A DNA stretch of 64,000 nt from Porphyra umbilicalis (GCA_002049455.2 KV918785.1:295868-359867); one strand, 5' to 3'; shown: positions 48,252 through 57,891, counted from the stretch's first letter. Translations and numbers: made by a program. The notes: generated by a model not told the origin, from the letters alone.

Positions 48252-48398
48252 ATGGAGCAAAAGCCGAGCGACCTTTTCGAGTACATCCCAGTGCAACGCA
48301 AACCGCCAAACTACTCTAATGGTACTTGGTCCCAAGTGTACTTCAAGGGACTGCTACGCACAATGGTGGAGCGGGCCGACTTGCCGTCCGCCGCCTAG
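48252..48398 (+). CDS. Small ORF, 48 codons, unknown
   Basis: MEQKPSDLFEYIPVQRK begins a short protein whose composition is not GC-biased, unlike its surroundings. It ends in TAG inside a CTAG that is also the stop of the LRR gene on the other strand. It lies about 900 bp downstream of the TATA array, in the same orientation. No family is recognised, and a spurious frame is possible. Confidence 0.25.
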   Translation: MEQKPSDLFEYIPVQRKPPNYSNGTWSQVYFKGLLRTMVERADLPSAA

Positions 48399-49198
48399 TG
48401 CGCGTCGGGCGCCGCACCGTTTGCGCTCGCGGCGTCGCGCGCGCGCGTCGCGTTCTTTGCACCGCCCGCGTCGGCTGCCGCTACCGTCGCGTCGTCAGCG
48501 GGCGACGCCTGGTCCGCATCTATCCGACGAGGCACCGGCGGCAGGTCCTGGAGCGACTGCAGGGGCGGCGGTGGCGGTGTCGGTCGACGCGTCGGACCAG
48601 TGTGCCAACGGCGTGCAGTGGCCGCAGCCGCCCAGGCGGGGTCCTCGCAAGCCGGGTTGTGGCGCACGTCGACGGCCTGAACGGTCGACGGCACAGCCGA
48701 AACGGTGGCAACGGTGGTGAGCACGTTGTTGGACAGATCCAACACTACCAGGCTCGGCACGCCCCTGCGTGTCAGAGCCGCGGGCCACCCTTGCAGCCGG
48801 TTGTTGGACAGGTTGAGGACAGCCAGTTGCTTCATGGGCGCTGTCGGCATAGTCGCGACCGTCAGCCCACAGTGGCTCAGCCGCGCGTGCTCGAGCGTGG
48901 GCGCGAGCGCAGCCAGCACGGCCGTGGGGAAGTCGTCCAATGGGTTGTGGGAAACGTCCAAGACGCGCACACGCCACTGCGCTTCCATTGCCAGCCAGCC
49001 GACATCTCGGATGCCGTTGTGGTGCGCAAAGACGCCCCACACGGGCGCGCCCGTCGACTGCAACAGCTGCTTGATGGCCTCCACCACCTCGGCCCGCACG
49101 TCAGACGCCTCCTTAATCCCCATGTGGGAGATGATCCACTTGCCCTTGTGCTCACGAATCTGTTGGACCACCGTGCCGGCGACATCGTCGGTATCCAT
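48395..49198 (-). CDS. Leucine-rich-repeat protein
   Basis: A 267-residue protein from the ATG at 49198, chosen because the TATA-like box at 49361-49369 lies about 160 bp upstream as in neighbouring genes; the frame is open to 49396. The N-terminal part (KGKWIISHMGIKEASDVRAEVVEAI) is unassigned. Four to five leucine-rich repeats follow: VRVLDVSHNPLDDFP, LEHARLSHCGLTV, LAVLNLSNNRLQGWP, LVVLDLSNNVLTTV and VQAVDVRHNP. The tail is Pro-rich then Ala/Asp-rich. Such repeats usually mediate protein binding; the partner is unknown. The protein has no signal peptide or membrane segment, so it is likely intracellular. Confidence 0.75.
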   Translation of the reverse strand: MDTDDVAGTVVQQIREHKGKWIISHMGIKEASDVRAEVVEAIKQLLQSTGAPVWGVFAHHNGIRDVGWLAMEAQWRVRVLDVSHNPLDDFPTAVLAALAPTLEHARLSHCGLTVATMPTAPMKQLAVLNLSNNRLQGWPAALTRRGVPSLVVLDLSNNVLTTVATVSAVPSTVQAVDVRHNPACEDPAWAAAATARRWHTGPTRRPTPPPPPLQSLQDLPPVPRRIDADQASPADDATVAAADAGGAKNATRARDAASANGAAPDAH

Positions 49199-49360
49199 CG
49201 CACGGGCAGAGGCGTCGGCCGTGACCGCGTCCGCACGATCTGGGGGGCGCGCGACGCCAGACGGGTCGGCCGCGAGCAGCACACACACGCCGAGTGCGGC
49301 CGACGCGCGACCACACGCGCAACGGGTGGCGGGCGACCCCCGACAGGACGTGCCGACGCC

Positions 49361-49369
49361 GTTTAAGTA
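49361..49369 (-). promoter_or_regulatory. TATA-like box of the LRR gene
   Basis: GGCTACTTAAACGG on the minus strand. A related GGCTACTTGAGCG lies about 90 bp further upstream (about 49450-49462), which suggests a duplicated promoter. Confidence 0.4.
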
Positions 49370-49585
49370 GCCGCGCGGGGGCGCACAGGCCGCCACCGGT
49401 CAGACGCAGTGGCAGCGCGCGCGCACACGCGCCCGTCCAGACGCGTGCGTGTCGCTCAAGTAGCCGTGCAGGTGGGCGGCCGCCGGCGGCACCGCTCCCA
49501 CCAGAGCACACGTGGGCTGTCCCAAGTGCGACACCGTCGTGCATCCAACAGCGCGGGTGCTGGGGTCGACTTTTGGAGACGTCGC

Positions 49586-50180
49586 CTGGGGCGCGACCTT
49601 TTCAAAAGGCGACCCCATTCCCCAGACGAGGGTTTCCACAAGAAAAACGACCCCCCCCACCTCGGACGGCCACTCTGGGGCGTCTGCCGCGCACCCACGG
49701 ACAGTGGGGCCCTGCACCACAATCCAATGGAAAACCTGCCAGAGTTGACTCTGGCAATCTCTGAGGTTTTACGGTAGCCTGGGGGGCGACGTTTCAAAAG
49801 GCGACCCCATTCCCCAGACGAGGGTTTCCACAAGAAAAACGACCCCCCCACCTCGGACGGCCACTCTGGGGCGTCTGCCGCGCACCCACGGACAGTGGGG
49901 CCCTGCACCACAATCCAATGGAAAACCTGCCAGAGTTGACTCTGGCAATCTCTGAGGTTTTACGGTAGCCTGGGGGGCGACGTTTCAAAAGCGACCCCAT
50001 TCCCCAGACGAGGTTTCCCAAGAAAAACGACCCCCCCCACCTCGGACGGCCACTCTGGGGCGTCTGCCGCGCACCCACGGACAGTGGGGCCCTGCACCAC
50101 AATCCAATGGAAAACCTGCCAGAGTTGACTCTGGCAATCTCTGAGGTTTACGGTAGCCTGGGGGGCGACGTTTTCAAAAC
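49586..50180 (+). repeat. Tandem array of about 190-bp repeats, three copies plus a partial
   Basis: Each unit has GGCGACGTTTCAAAAG, CCCCATTCCCCAGACGAGG, CGGACGGCCACTCTGGGGCG and the core ACCACAATCCAATGGAAAAC followed by CTGCCAGAGTTGACTCTGGC. Core starts are 49716, 49907 and 50096. Units differ by single-base indels. The core contains the inverted repeat GCCAGAGT-TG-ACTCTGGC. It recurs in the array at 56914-57520 and once inverted at 58461-58507. Confidence 0.92.
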
Positions 50181-50466
50181 TCAACCAAACCTGCGCACCA
50201 TGGGCACAGCTACGCGCCGCAGGGCTGTGCAGACGCAGCGGAAAGGACTGAGTCGGGTGACGAAAAACATTGAAAAGCCCGTCAGAGAACCAGGCCCACT
50301 CGACGGTCAGAGACAGACGCTGTCCCCACGGTGTTGCTTCCCCCACGCGACACAACCCGCCGAGGCGCTGGTGAGGCGCGACTCCCCCACCGAAAAAGAC
50401 ACCTCGGCAAGTGATCGTGTGGTCCACACCGGCGTGCTTGCAAGGTCGCGGCCAACACGGTCGCAA

Positions 50467-50937
50467 CTATCGAGTCCCCGGAGACGCAGGCGGCGATGGA
50501 CGATTCCGACCGACCGTCTTGAGGGAGGCGGTCTTGGTCGCCTCCTCGGCGTCGGCAACGGGTGCGCGGCGATTGCGCTTGGTCGCAGAGCCCGCAGCAC
50601 CGACTGATGCCGCGGGCGGCGCGCCAGCCGCGAAGGCAGCACGTGTGCGCTTGTTGCCGGCGCCGGCAACGGATGCGCGGCGGTGGCGCTTGGTCGCAGA
50701 GTCGGCAGCACCGTCTGATGCGCCAGCACCGTCTGGTGCACGTGGGCGCTTGCGGCCGACACCAGTCGCGGATGCGTCGGATCGCAGTGCGTGTGCAGGG
50801 GCATCGGCAGACGCCGAGCGTTCCGCACCGTCAACCACACCCGGGTCGTCGTCCAGGGTGCCACCGAGTTCACGCGGGGTCACGGCCAGGAGGGAGAGCA
50901 TCACCAGCGCTTGCGCCTCCACCGCCTCGCGGGTCAT
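50467..50937 (-). CDS. Small basic Ala-rich protein, likely nuclear
   Basis: A 156-residue protein from the ATG at 50937. The longer frame of which it is part (50467-52401) was divided because a TATA box (51094-51099) lies inside it, 157 bp before this ATG, and the upstream part belongs to the Ulp1-like gene. It starts with a hydrophobic helix (AQALVMLSLLAVTP), then has an acidic stretch and repeated basic clusters, GRKRPRAPDG, ATKRHRRASV, GNKRTRAAF and ATKRNRRAPV, which look like nuclear localisation or DNA-binding tails. No family is recognised. Confidence 0.5.
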   Translation of the reverse strand: MTREAVEAQALVMLSLLAVTPRELGGTLDDDPGVVDGAERSASADAPAHALRSDASATGVGRKRPRAPDGAGASDGAADSATKRHRRASVAGAGNKRTRAAFAAGAPPAASVGAAGSATKRNRRAPVADAEEATKTASLKTVGRNRPSPPASPGTR

Positions 50938-51093
50938 TGGTGGGGTGGGAACGACGCACGCGCGCGTCGCCCCGGGGTGTTGTTGGTGGGTGCACGCGGT
51001 CCCGCAGGCCGGTCGGGCCACCGACGAGCGCTGAGCAGACGAAACGCGCACACGTCGCCGGGGGGGTGGTCTGCAGACTGGGCAGCGGACCCT

Positions 51094-51099
51094 CTTATA
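51094..51099 (-). promoter_or_regulatory. TATA box of the small basic gene
   Basis: Minus strand GGTGTTTATAAGAGGG, 157 bp before the ATG at 50937. Confidence 0.5.
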
Positions 51100-51304
51100 A
51101 ACACCGCCAGGAGGCGTCGAGACAAGAAAAAAAAGGGGGCCGCCGCGCACGGCCGCCGTCCGGTCGTGCGCGGCGGTGATCAAATCTACAAAACCCGTCG
51201 CAATTGGCCAACAAACACTCGCGCCACGTGCCACCACACGCCCTGTCTGTCGGTTGCACTCGGGGCCCCCTGCCTGGACGGCACGCACGCGCGTCACGCA
51301 CGGG

Positions 51305-52221
51305 TCACCCAACTTGGGACTTGGCCATAGACTCATCCCAGTCGAGAATGCCATTGCGCCACGAGCGGAGGAACTGTTGCCACGAGTCACCGGAAGTGGG
51401 ACCGACCCAATACTGCTCCTCTTGGTCCGGCCCCAACGTTCGAGCCACAACCGAGACCGGCCGACGTCCGACTCTCGGAGGTACGCGTCCGCAGCGGCCA
51501 GTAGAAAGGCACCGCACAAGTTGCCGTGGGTTTGCGGCCCGACGGTGATGCGGTGCACGGGCGTGGCACTGACAAGCGTCTCGACCAGGTGCTGTCGATC
51601 GCCAGCGGCGACCGCCTTGTGCACGCGAAACATGTCGAGAATCCAGGAGCGCACAACGGCAACGACGTAGCGCTCGTGGTCCCACAGCGAGCGAAACGAG
51701 TTGAAGACGAGGAAGTGACACGGTGCGTCGGGAACGGGCGGGGACGTCGGTGGCGGCGCCCACGCTGCCTCGCGGCCACTGTCGTGGGTGCTCTCCGCCA
51801 CCGCCGTGTGAAGCACAGGGAGCAGCGCAGGTGGGTTGACGACGACCAAAAGGAACCAGTGATCCTCCATGACGACTGGCAGTAGAATGTGTGATTGGTC
51901 GAAAATGTCGCGGCGCAGGAACTGGTGGAAGTTGGTGCAAAACGGGTGCCACGGATCTGCGGCCCACTGGCCCACGGACGGGGCACGCGAGCCCGTCTGT
52001 CGCTCGCCGCTCTCTCCGCCGAGCATGCGCCCGACGACGGCGCTGTCCACAATCCACGTCGCGGACGAGGTGGCCATGTCGGCGGAGAGGGTCAGGAGCG
52101 CGGTGAGTAGTGCATTGACAATGTCGTCGGTAAAGTCGCGGCCGAGGAGGACACCGTTGATGATAGAGCGCGGCACGGAGTGACGTGGCCAAAGAACGAT
52201 CTTATCAGGAGCGCGCGGCAT
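51305..52221 (-). CDS. Ulp1-like (C48-type) cysteine protease, frame shifted near 3' end
   Basis: Proteases of this fold process SUMO/ubiquitin-like proteins or viral polyproteins. From the ATG at 52221 the frame shows EDHWFLLVVV (candidate His121), HFLVFNSFRS (Asn174 at the place of the usual Asp), and GPQTHGNLCGAFLLAAAD (Gln230, Cys236), the typical His-Asp/Asn-Gln-Cys order. After WLERWG, near 51430, sense continues in another frame as PDQEEQYWVGPTSGDSW and ends MAKSQVG at 51305, so one base is missing or extra there. A TATA box lies 170 bp upstream. Length (about 305 residues) fits a bare catalytic domain. Asn in the triad occurs in some members, so activity is possible. Substrate unknown. 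Confidence 0.72.
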
Positions 52222-52390
52222 GGCGGCAACCAACGGCAACGACGGGCCGGCACGTGCACTCGACGCTCGGGCACCAACGTGCTGCGGCGGGCGTCTCCTC
52301 TGCACCACGCGTCGCGGGAGTGCACCGCCCGCGGGTGTCGGCGACAACGGAACGTGCACGGCCACCACCGCCGTGCTTTGTCGAGCCTTT

Positions 52391-52396
52391 CTTATA
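52391..52396 (-). promoter_or_regulatory. TATA box of the Ulp1-like gene
   Basis: Minus strand GGTGCCTATAAGAAAGGC, 170 bp before the ATG at 52221; short arms GCCT and AGGC flank it. Confidence 0.55.
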
Positions 52397-52515
52397 GGCA
52401 CCGCCGGCGACCGACCGCGCCACGTGCCGGATTCACAGGCAGGACGGAAGGGACGGGGGCTGCAATTGTGAAAAGCATATTGGCAGGGCCAACGGTGGCC
52501 GGTGTTCTACCCACC

Positions 52516-54075
52516 CTAAAATCGACAGTCTTTTGGCACCACACGCAAAGCGCAAACAGGGGAGCACCACTGACATTCGAGCAGCAACGGTGGGGTGGGG
52601 TCACAAAAAAACAGCCCACGAACACACAAGCGCACACTGCCGATATTGTATGCGTCAGGCCGTCGACGTGGTGGTGAAACTGCCCTCTGAGCTCGACCCA
52701 GATAAGGAGCCCTCCGAGTCGTCGCTGAGGAGGTGCTGGAGGAGGATCCCGAGGGGGAGCCACCGGCCTCGCACTCCACATCCTTGGCGCTCGCCGCACG
52801 TTGCCCGTCCGAGTCGGACGACGGCTGCGCTTCGGATGGGAGTAGCCGGACCATCCTCGACAATGTCGCGTCGCGGGGCGGTGCGGTCATCCCAGCCAAC
52901 GCCGTGTGGGCACGCAGCGTCGGCCTCGCCGGCTTGGGGGAGGGCACGACGCGGGCGGTGGTCGCTTCCAACTCCCCAGGGTCAAACGCCCGCAGGCTGA
53001 CGTGCGCCTGGGCCGCCGCTGTCAGCGCCTCCATGGCAGTCGTCATGCCCGGGGCACGCTGCGAGCCGCTGCCCCCGTCCACAACCCGATGGCCACGAAT
53101 GCCTCCCTGTGCCAGGTGCAGCTCGTACACAGCGCAGGCTCCGCCTCGCAGCGGAGGCGCGTCTGGTAGGTTGGGATGCGTGCGCCGCAAGACCATGGTG
53201 ACCACGTCGTCGGCTTCGACCCCCGAGTACATGACCGCGACGCGCGCCACGACCTCCCGACTGGCGTACGCGTAGTGGAGGTCCTGGCGGATGAACGTGA
53301 CGGAGAAGGGGGGCAGGACCGCAAGTGTAGACGACGCCCCCCACTCAATGACATGCGCGTTGGTCGCCGTGACGAGCGCCACAAAGTTGCCGTCTGCTCG
53401 TACGGTCGAAAACTCTGGCGCCACGATCGGGTCCGGCTCCCCATAGTAGAAGAACGGACTGCGAACCGCGTCAGAGGCCGTCACTCGCACGTGACCACCC
53501 CCGGCCTCGACGCGGCGTTCTTCGACCACGGGTCGGGCGTCCTCCTGCTCGTGTGCGGCACGGAACGCCGCCGTCAAGTGGTGAAAGATGCACGCAATCA
53601 GGAGGTCCACCTTGGCGGCGGCAGGCCGGTCCTTGTCTGCCACACGGCGGCTGTAGTGTATGGTGACAAAGGCGTCCGACGCCGATCGAGAAGCGGCGGT
53701 CAACACCTTGACGTCCCCCTCCGACTTGGCCGTCGCGCCAGCCAGCAACGTCCACAGAGCAGCCGCGACGTCGTGACCGACGGCCCCCATGGTCGTCATG
53801 TCTGCGAGGTGGTCCAGCGTGACCCACCCTCGACTGAACAGCAGGGTCGCCCTCGCACTGAAAAAAGCGGCCGCCGCGACCCCGCCCTCAACGCGTTCGT
53901 GTGTGAGCTCCGCCGGGCGCTCGCCAACGGCAGTCAGCGGTCGCATCCGCTGCAGCAGGCCCCACGTCCGGACGCGCCCGTCGACGGCCAGCCAAAACGG
54001 GCGACGGACCGCCAGCCTCGCACGGTGGTTCGTCGGCACGAGCACACTGAAAGCGGGAGTTGTCAGCACACCCAT
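52516..54075 (-). CDS. Unknown protein overlapping the ParB/DGQHR-like gene
   Basis: 519 residues from the ATG at 54075. Nothing clearly recognisable; the region LVTATNAHVIEWG through TFIRQDLHYAYAS and VARVAVMYSGVE has the look of a cupin or 2-oxoglutarate-oxygenase-like beta-barrel strand pair, but the iron-ligand pattern is not convincing. The C-terminal 120 residues are low complexity (Ser/Pro/Arg). No TATA box lies in the preceding 250 bp. The first 13 bases overlap the end of the upstream gene in another frame. The frame stays open upstream without an ATG for about 200 bp and reads as a plausible Cys-rich segment (CERCPCARVRAPHGEPEDAN), so this may be the C-terminal half of one larger protein reached by frameshift. 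Confidence 0.5.
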   Translation of the reverse strand: MGVLTTPAFSVLVPTNHRARLAVRRPFWLAVDGRVRTWGLLQRMRPLTAVGERPAELTHERVEGGVAAAAFFSARATLLFSRGWVTLDHLADMTTMGAVGHDVAAALWTLLAGATAKSEGDVKVLTAASRSASDAFVTIHYSRRVADKDRPAAAKVDLLIACIFHHLTAAFRAAHEQEDARPVVEERRVEAGGGHVRVTASDAVRSPFFYYGEPDPIVAPEFSTVRADGNFVALVTATNAHVIEWGASSTLAVLPPFSVTFIRQDLHYAYASREVVARVAVMYSGVEADDVVTMVLRRTHPNLPDAPPLRGGACAVYELHLAQGGIRGHRVVDGGSGSQRAPGMTTAMEALTAAAQAHVSLRAFDPGELEATTARVVPSPKPARPTLRAHTALAGMTAPPRDATLSRMVRLLPSEAQPSSDSDGQRAASAKDVECEAGGSPSGSSSSTSSATTRRAPYLGRAQRAVSPPRRRPDAYNIGSVRLCVRGLFFCDPTPPLLLECQWCSPVCALRVVPKDCRF

Positions 54076-56456
54076 GAGCGACGGACCATCGCGCTCGGCA
54101 GCGGACGCAACCGCGCTGGCACCACAGGCCCACTCGCGGCGAAACCAGTTGGCGTCCTCTGGCTCGCCGTGGGGTGCGCGTACACGTGCACAGGGACACC
54201 GCTCGCACGTCGAGGGCGACGGTGCCGCACACTCCCCGTGCGTGTCGTCGGGAGAGTGGCATCCGTCGCTCGCCTGCCACGGGTCGAGCGGGTCACACGC
54301 GCCGCTTGTTCGTTTCGAAGAGGGGAACGCGCCCGGCCGGGTGTGACTTCGACAACCTCGGGAGACCGCCCGCGCCGCGTCGCACCTTTGCCAGACATTG
54401 GTGGACGCCTCTTTCGCTGAGCAGCACCAGGCGTGGTGCGAGCAGAGGCACGTCGAGAACCGCGTGACGGCGGCGACGCGCCATCCGGCGACACAGTCGC
54501 CCGCCCCGCGGCCGACGTGGCAAGCGCCGTCGCGGGTGTCGTGGGAGGCTCGCCACCTTTCGCACCGTCACCTGCCCGGGCACGTCCGCCTCGGTCGTCC
54601 ACGTGAGAGTTCCCGGTGGGGTCCAGGCCGTGTGCGTCCATCCGGCCATGGGTGCCGTCCCCATCACCGTCGCCAGAGGTGGCACCGTCAGACACGCGGG
54701 GGGTACCGGGCGGGCCGTCGCCACCAGAGCCTTCACCGTCCCCACCACCGTCGCCAGAGGCCGCACAGTCAGCCGCACGGGGTCCGGTGCCGGCGGGCCC
54801 GTCCCAATCACCGTCGCCAGAGGTGGCGCCGTCAGACACGCGGGGGGTACCGGGCGGGCCGTCGCCACCAGAGCCCCCACCATCCCCACCACCGTCGCCA
54901 GAGGCCGCACCGTCAGCCGCACGGGGTCCGGTGCCGGCGGGCCCGTCCCCGTCACCGTCGCCAGAGGCGCCACCGTGAGACACGCGGGGGGTACCGCGCG
55001 GGCCGTCGCCACCAGCGGCATCCGCCAACCCCCACTGGCCGGCACCCTCGAAAGCACGACACGCAAGCTCGTCCCCGGTTGGTACACGAACCACAGGTAG
55101 TGGCCCTGACGACGTCTTTTGAAAAAGGTCGGCAAAGCTCTCCGAGTCCTCGCCGTCAAGGTGCGCAAGAGCCTGGTCAACGTCCGGGCCGAGCGCGGGC
55201 GCATTGGCATCCTCTTCGTCGGCCGCGTCTGCGTCGGAGGCGCATGGCAGACCAGGGACGACCCACGGAACAATGGGCGGGGGCTCGGAATCCTGCCGGA
55301 GCGCGTCCACAAGGTCGGCGCGCAAGGCATTCCCTCGGGCCTGAAACAGCCCGTCACTGTCCTCCTCAACAGATGACGGCGGGGGAGCGAGGTGGCGAAA
55401 CGTGCACACCAAACGGTCCTCAACCGACGGGTACAGCACATCGGCAGCAGGCCCCGGATGGAGCGCCAACACCTCCTCCAGCGATCTCCCGGCAATCACC
55501 GCAGCTTCCGTCATGCCCCGCACAAAGGGAACAAAGGAGTCTCCAATACGCTTGGCTAGGGCGACCGTCAGGGTGGGGTGATCGACCCCCTCCCAGGGTC
55601 GAGGCGTGTCGCCATCAATACCCATGTGCACGTCGTACCACGCCTCAAACACACGCAGCAGCACGCAGCGAACTTGGTCCCGCTCTTCGGCCGACGACTC
55701 CAGGGCGAGAGGCTTGCGCAGGCTTGGGGCGCCCAACACCGTCAGACTGTAGCGGTAGTGAGGGTAGGTGGGTGGCTCAAAGCGGCCCTCCTCCAGAGTC
55801 TTCCCCAGAAACTGTAGCGCCCTGGGGCTCTCCAGAAAGGTAAAGACAGCCTTGACCAGCGTCTCAACGGCCTTACGTCGAGCAGCAAATGTCCTCGGCG
55901 CCTCCCTGCAAGAGACGTACAGCTGCTTGGTGGTGTACCCAGCGGCATACTCGGCTGCACTGCTAATGCTGAGCGCAATGGCAGTCTCCGCCGACCAGGC
56001 TCGGAAGAACATGAGGTTGGTGGTGATGCTGTCGTACGCCGTCGTGCGTGCGATGTTGTGGCCTTGATCGTTGTACTCCATCGCCAGAAGGGCGCGCATG
56101 GAGTCACAGAGCGAAACGCTCTGCTCATCTTGGTCGACAATGACGAGGGCGCGAATGATGTCCTCTGCACCCAAGATACCCTCCCGCAGCGCTTGAAGGA
56201 TCGCGCTCACACGATGACCGCCGTCGCATGGAATGAAGATGGACGGGTCCTCACGGTCGAGGCACAAGATCGGTGCATGCGCCTCTTGCAATGTGCGATA
56301 TCGCCGAATGGTTGCCAGGATGTCACGAACCAATGAGCTGGACTGACGGCGGGGCATCAGATCCGGAATGCGCAGGCTTCCGACCTTCACATCGCGCAAG
56401 ACAGTGGGGGGCAGGGGCACCGACCTGTCGGCCGCGCCAGCCAGAGACGCCGCCAT
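54063..56456 (-). CDS. ParB/DGQHR-like domain protein with long repetitive tail
   Basis: 797 residues from the ATG at 56456, which lies about 133 bp after the TATA box (the frame is open to 56708). The N-terminal 400 residues are ordered: PILCLDREDPSIFIPCDGGHRVSAI has the (D/G)GHR signature of ParB/sulfiredoxin and DGQHR-type folds, followed by YNDQGHNIARTTAYDSITTN. ParB-like domains bind DNA and CTP, or act as nucleases or adaptors for DNA modification; no specific role can be claimed. The second half is acidic, then carries a 48-residue tandem repeat, then Arg/Thr-rich sequence. A related GHHR and ART motif pair is found in the ParB-like gene at 58805. Confidence 0.6.
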   Translation of the reverse strand: MAASLAGAADRSVPLPPTVLRDVKVGSLRIPDLMPRRQSSSLVRDILATIRRYRTLQEAHAPILCLDREDPSIFIPCDGGHRVSAILQALREGILGAEDIIRALVIVDQDEQSVSLCDSMRALLAMEYNDQGHNIARTTAYDSITTNLMFFRAWSAETAIALSISSAAEYAAGYTTKQLYVSCREAPRTFAARRKAVETLVKAVFTFLESPRALQFLGKTLEEGRFEPPTYPHYRYSLTVLGAPSLRKPLALESSAEERDQVRCVLLRVFEAWYDVHMGIDGDTPRPWEGVDHPTLTVALAKRIGDSFVPFVRGMTEAAVIAGRSLEEVLALHPGPAADVLYPSVEDRLVCTFRHLAPPPSSVEEDSDGLFQARGNALRADLVDALRQDSEPPPIVPWVVPGLPCASDADAADEEDANAPALGPDVDQALAHLDGEDSESFADLFQKTSSGPLPVVRVPTGDELACRAFEGAGQWGLADAAGGDGPRGTPRVSHGGASGDGDGDGPAGTGPRAADGAASGDGGGDGGGSGGDGPPGTPRVSDGATSGDGDWDGPAGTGPRAADCAASGDGGGDGEGSGGDGPPGTPRVSDGATSGDGDGDGTHGRMDAHGLDPTGNSHVDDRGGRARAGDGAKGGEPPTTPATALATSAAGRATVSPDGASPPSRGSRRASARTTPGAAQRKRRPPMSGKGATRRGRSPEVVEVTPGRARSPLRNEQAARVTRSTRGRRATDATLPTTRTGSVRHRRPRRASGVPVHVYAHPTASQRTPTGFAASGPVVPARLRPLPSAMVRRSWVC
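54655..55015 (-). repeat. 144-bp coding minisatellite in the ParB/DGQHR-like gene
   Basis: Two and a half units of 144 bp encode a 48-residue repeat beginning GGDGPPGTPRVSDGATSGDG. Equivalent positions at 54831 and 54975 are exactly 144 bp apart. Confidence 0.9.
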
Positions 56457-56528
56457 GACACTCTCAGCGTCGCACGGTTGAGGGGGGGGGGAGGTTGAGA
56501 AGCACGACGCCGTCTCGGGGTGTGACAG

Positions 56529-56844
56529 GTGCGGCACCAGGGGGTCAGGTCCGTAACCCGACTGAGCGGACACGCACAGGGTCCAGGTCTTATATAGGCC
56601 TGTGGCACACCAGTGGTTGGTCGGCACACCACGCTCAAGCAGTGTCCGCACCCCCCCCACGTCCCGACCCTCCCCCACGCGGCCACCACGGGTGCGGCCT
56701 GGGGACACCCCTGCGCGTCACCAGCGGGTCCGGTCCGTAACCCGACTGAGCGGGCACGCACAGGGTCCAGGTCTTTTATAGACCTGTGGCACACCAGTGG
56801 TCGGTCGGCACACCGAGCTCAAGCAGTGTACGCAACCCCCCCAC
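56529..56844 (-). promoter_or_regulatory. Duplicated TATA promoter of the ParB/DGQHR-like gene
   Basis: Two copies about 185 bp apart share CCGTAACCCGACTGAGCGG, ACGCACAGGGTCCAGGTCTT and GTGGCACACCAGTGG (plus-strand reading). The minus-strand TATA boxes are TATATAAG (56596-56589) and TATAAAAG (56780-56773). In the upstream copy the box is the centre of a perfect palindrome, CAGGTCT-ATAAA-AGACCTG; in the near copy one arm base differs. Confidence 0.75.
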
Positions 56845-56913
56845 GACGCGACTTTCCCCCAGAGGGCGGCCTCGGAGCACCCCCGCGCGTCGGTGGTGAC
56901 CCCAGCCCCCCCA

Positions 56914-57520
56914 AGGACGCCGGTGGGGCCCCCTCAGAGCACCCCCCCCCAGATGGGTCGCAGTACCACAATCCTATGGAAAACCTGCCAGAGTTGACTC
57001 TAGCAATACCGTTGGTTTTATGGTAGCCTGGTGGGCTACCAAAATGATAACCTGCAGAATCAACCACCCCGACGTGGCTACCGGGGGGCTGCCTCCCCAG
57101 CCCCCTCAAGGACGCCGGTGGAGCCCCCTCAGGACGCCGGTGGGGCCCCCTCAGAGCACCCCCCCCCAGATGGGTCGCAGTACCACAATCCTATGGAAAA
57201 CCTGCCAGAGTTGACTCTAGCAATACCGTTTGGTTTATGGTAGCCTGGTGGGCTACCAAAATGATAACCTGCAGAATCAACCACCCCGACGTGGCTACCG
57301 GGGGGCTGCCTCCCCAGCCTTCCCAAGGACGCCGGTGGGGCCCCCCCAGGACGCCGGTGGGGCCCCCTCAGAGCACCCCCCCCCAGATGGGTCGCAGTAC
57401 CACAATCCTATGGAAAACCTGCCAGAGTTGACTCTAGCAATACCGTTGGTTTTATGGTAGCCTGGTGGGCTACCAAAATGATAACCTGCAGAATCAACCA
57501 CCCCGACGTGGCTATAGGGC
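56914..57520 (+). repeat. Tandem array of 217-bp repeats, three copies
   Basis: Units start with AGGACGCCGGTGGGGCCCCC at 56914, 57131 and 57348, exactly 217 bp apart. Each contains ACCACAATCCTATGGAAAAC then CTGCCAGAGTTGACTCTAGC, and shortly after GGTAGCCTGGTGGGCTACC, a hairpin with 7-bp arms. The core is shared with the array at 49586-50180. Confidence 0.93.
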
Positions 57521-57891
57521 GTGCGTCCTGGGGGGACCCTTGTGTGTCGGCGTGTCTTGGAATGCCCTGCATGTGTGTCCTGGGCGTGCCCTGGGCACGC
57601 CTAGAGCACCCTCCAAGAGATAGGCTGCCACTGTGAAACCATATTGCCTGCCTCGGCTGCTCAAGGAGTGATGTAGTCTCAGCGCAATCCACTTACCAAT
57701 GCACGAACTGGGCGACTCTGTGAGATGAAACCTTGCAGGGGGTGCCCCAGACACCCAGTAAAATTGCGTTTCCAGGCCATATGAGAGAGAGCCTTATTTG
57801 AGCTTCATCAGAGCCTGATTTTGGCGTGGGCAGAATGGACACCAGGCAGTGACCACCTTGCCAGAAGAATGCGTCCTTGATAAGACTAAAT
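57521..57891. other. Spacer, no gene
   Basis: Moderate-GC sequence between the repeat array and the MITE. Nothing recognisable. Confidence 0.5.

Noticed and set aside
50467-52401. A single 644-codon protein
   Set aside because: A TATA box lies inside it, the Ulp1-like part leaves this frame near 51430 and ends at 51305, and a separate basic protein starts at 50937.
46943-57520. Tandem repeat arrays as CRISPR
   Set aside because: Units are contiguous 123-, 190- and 217-bp repeats without unique spacers of constant length, in a eukaryotic context.
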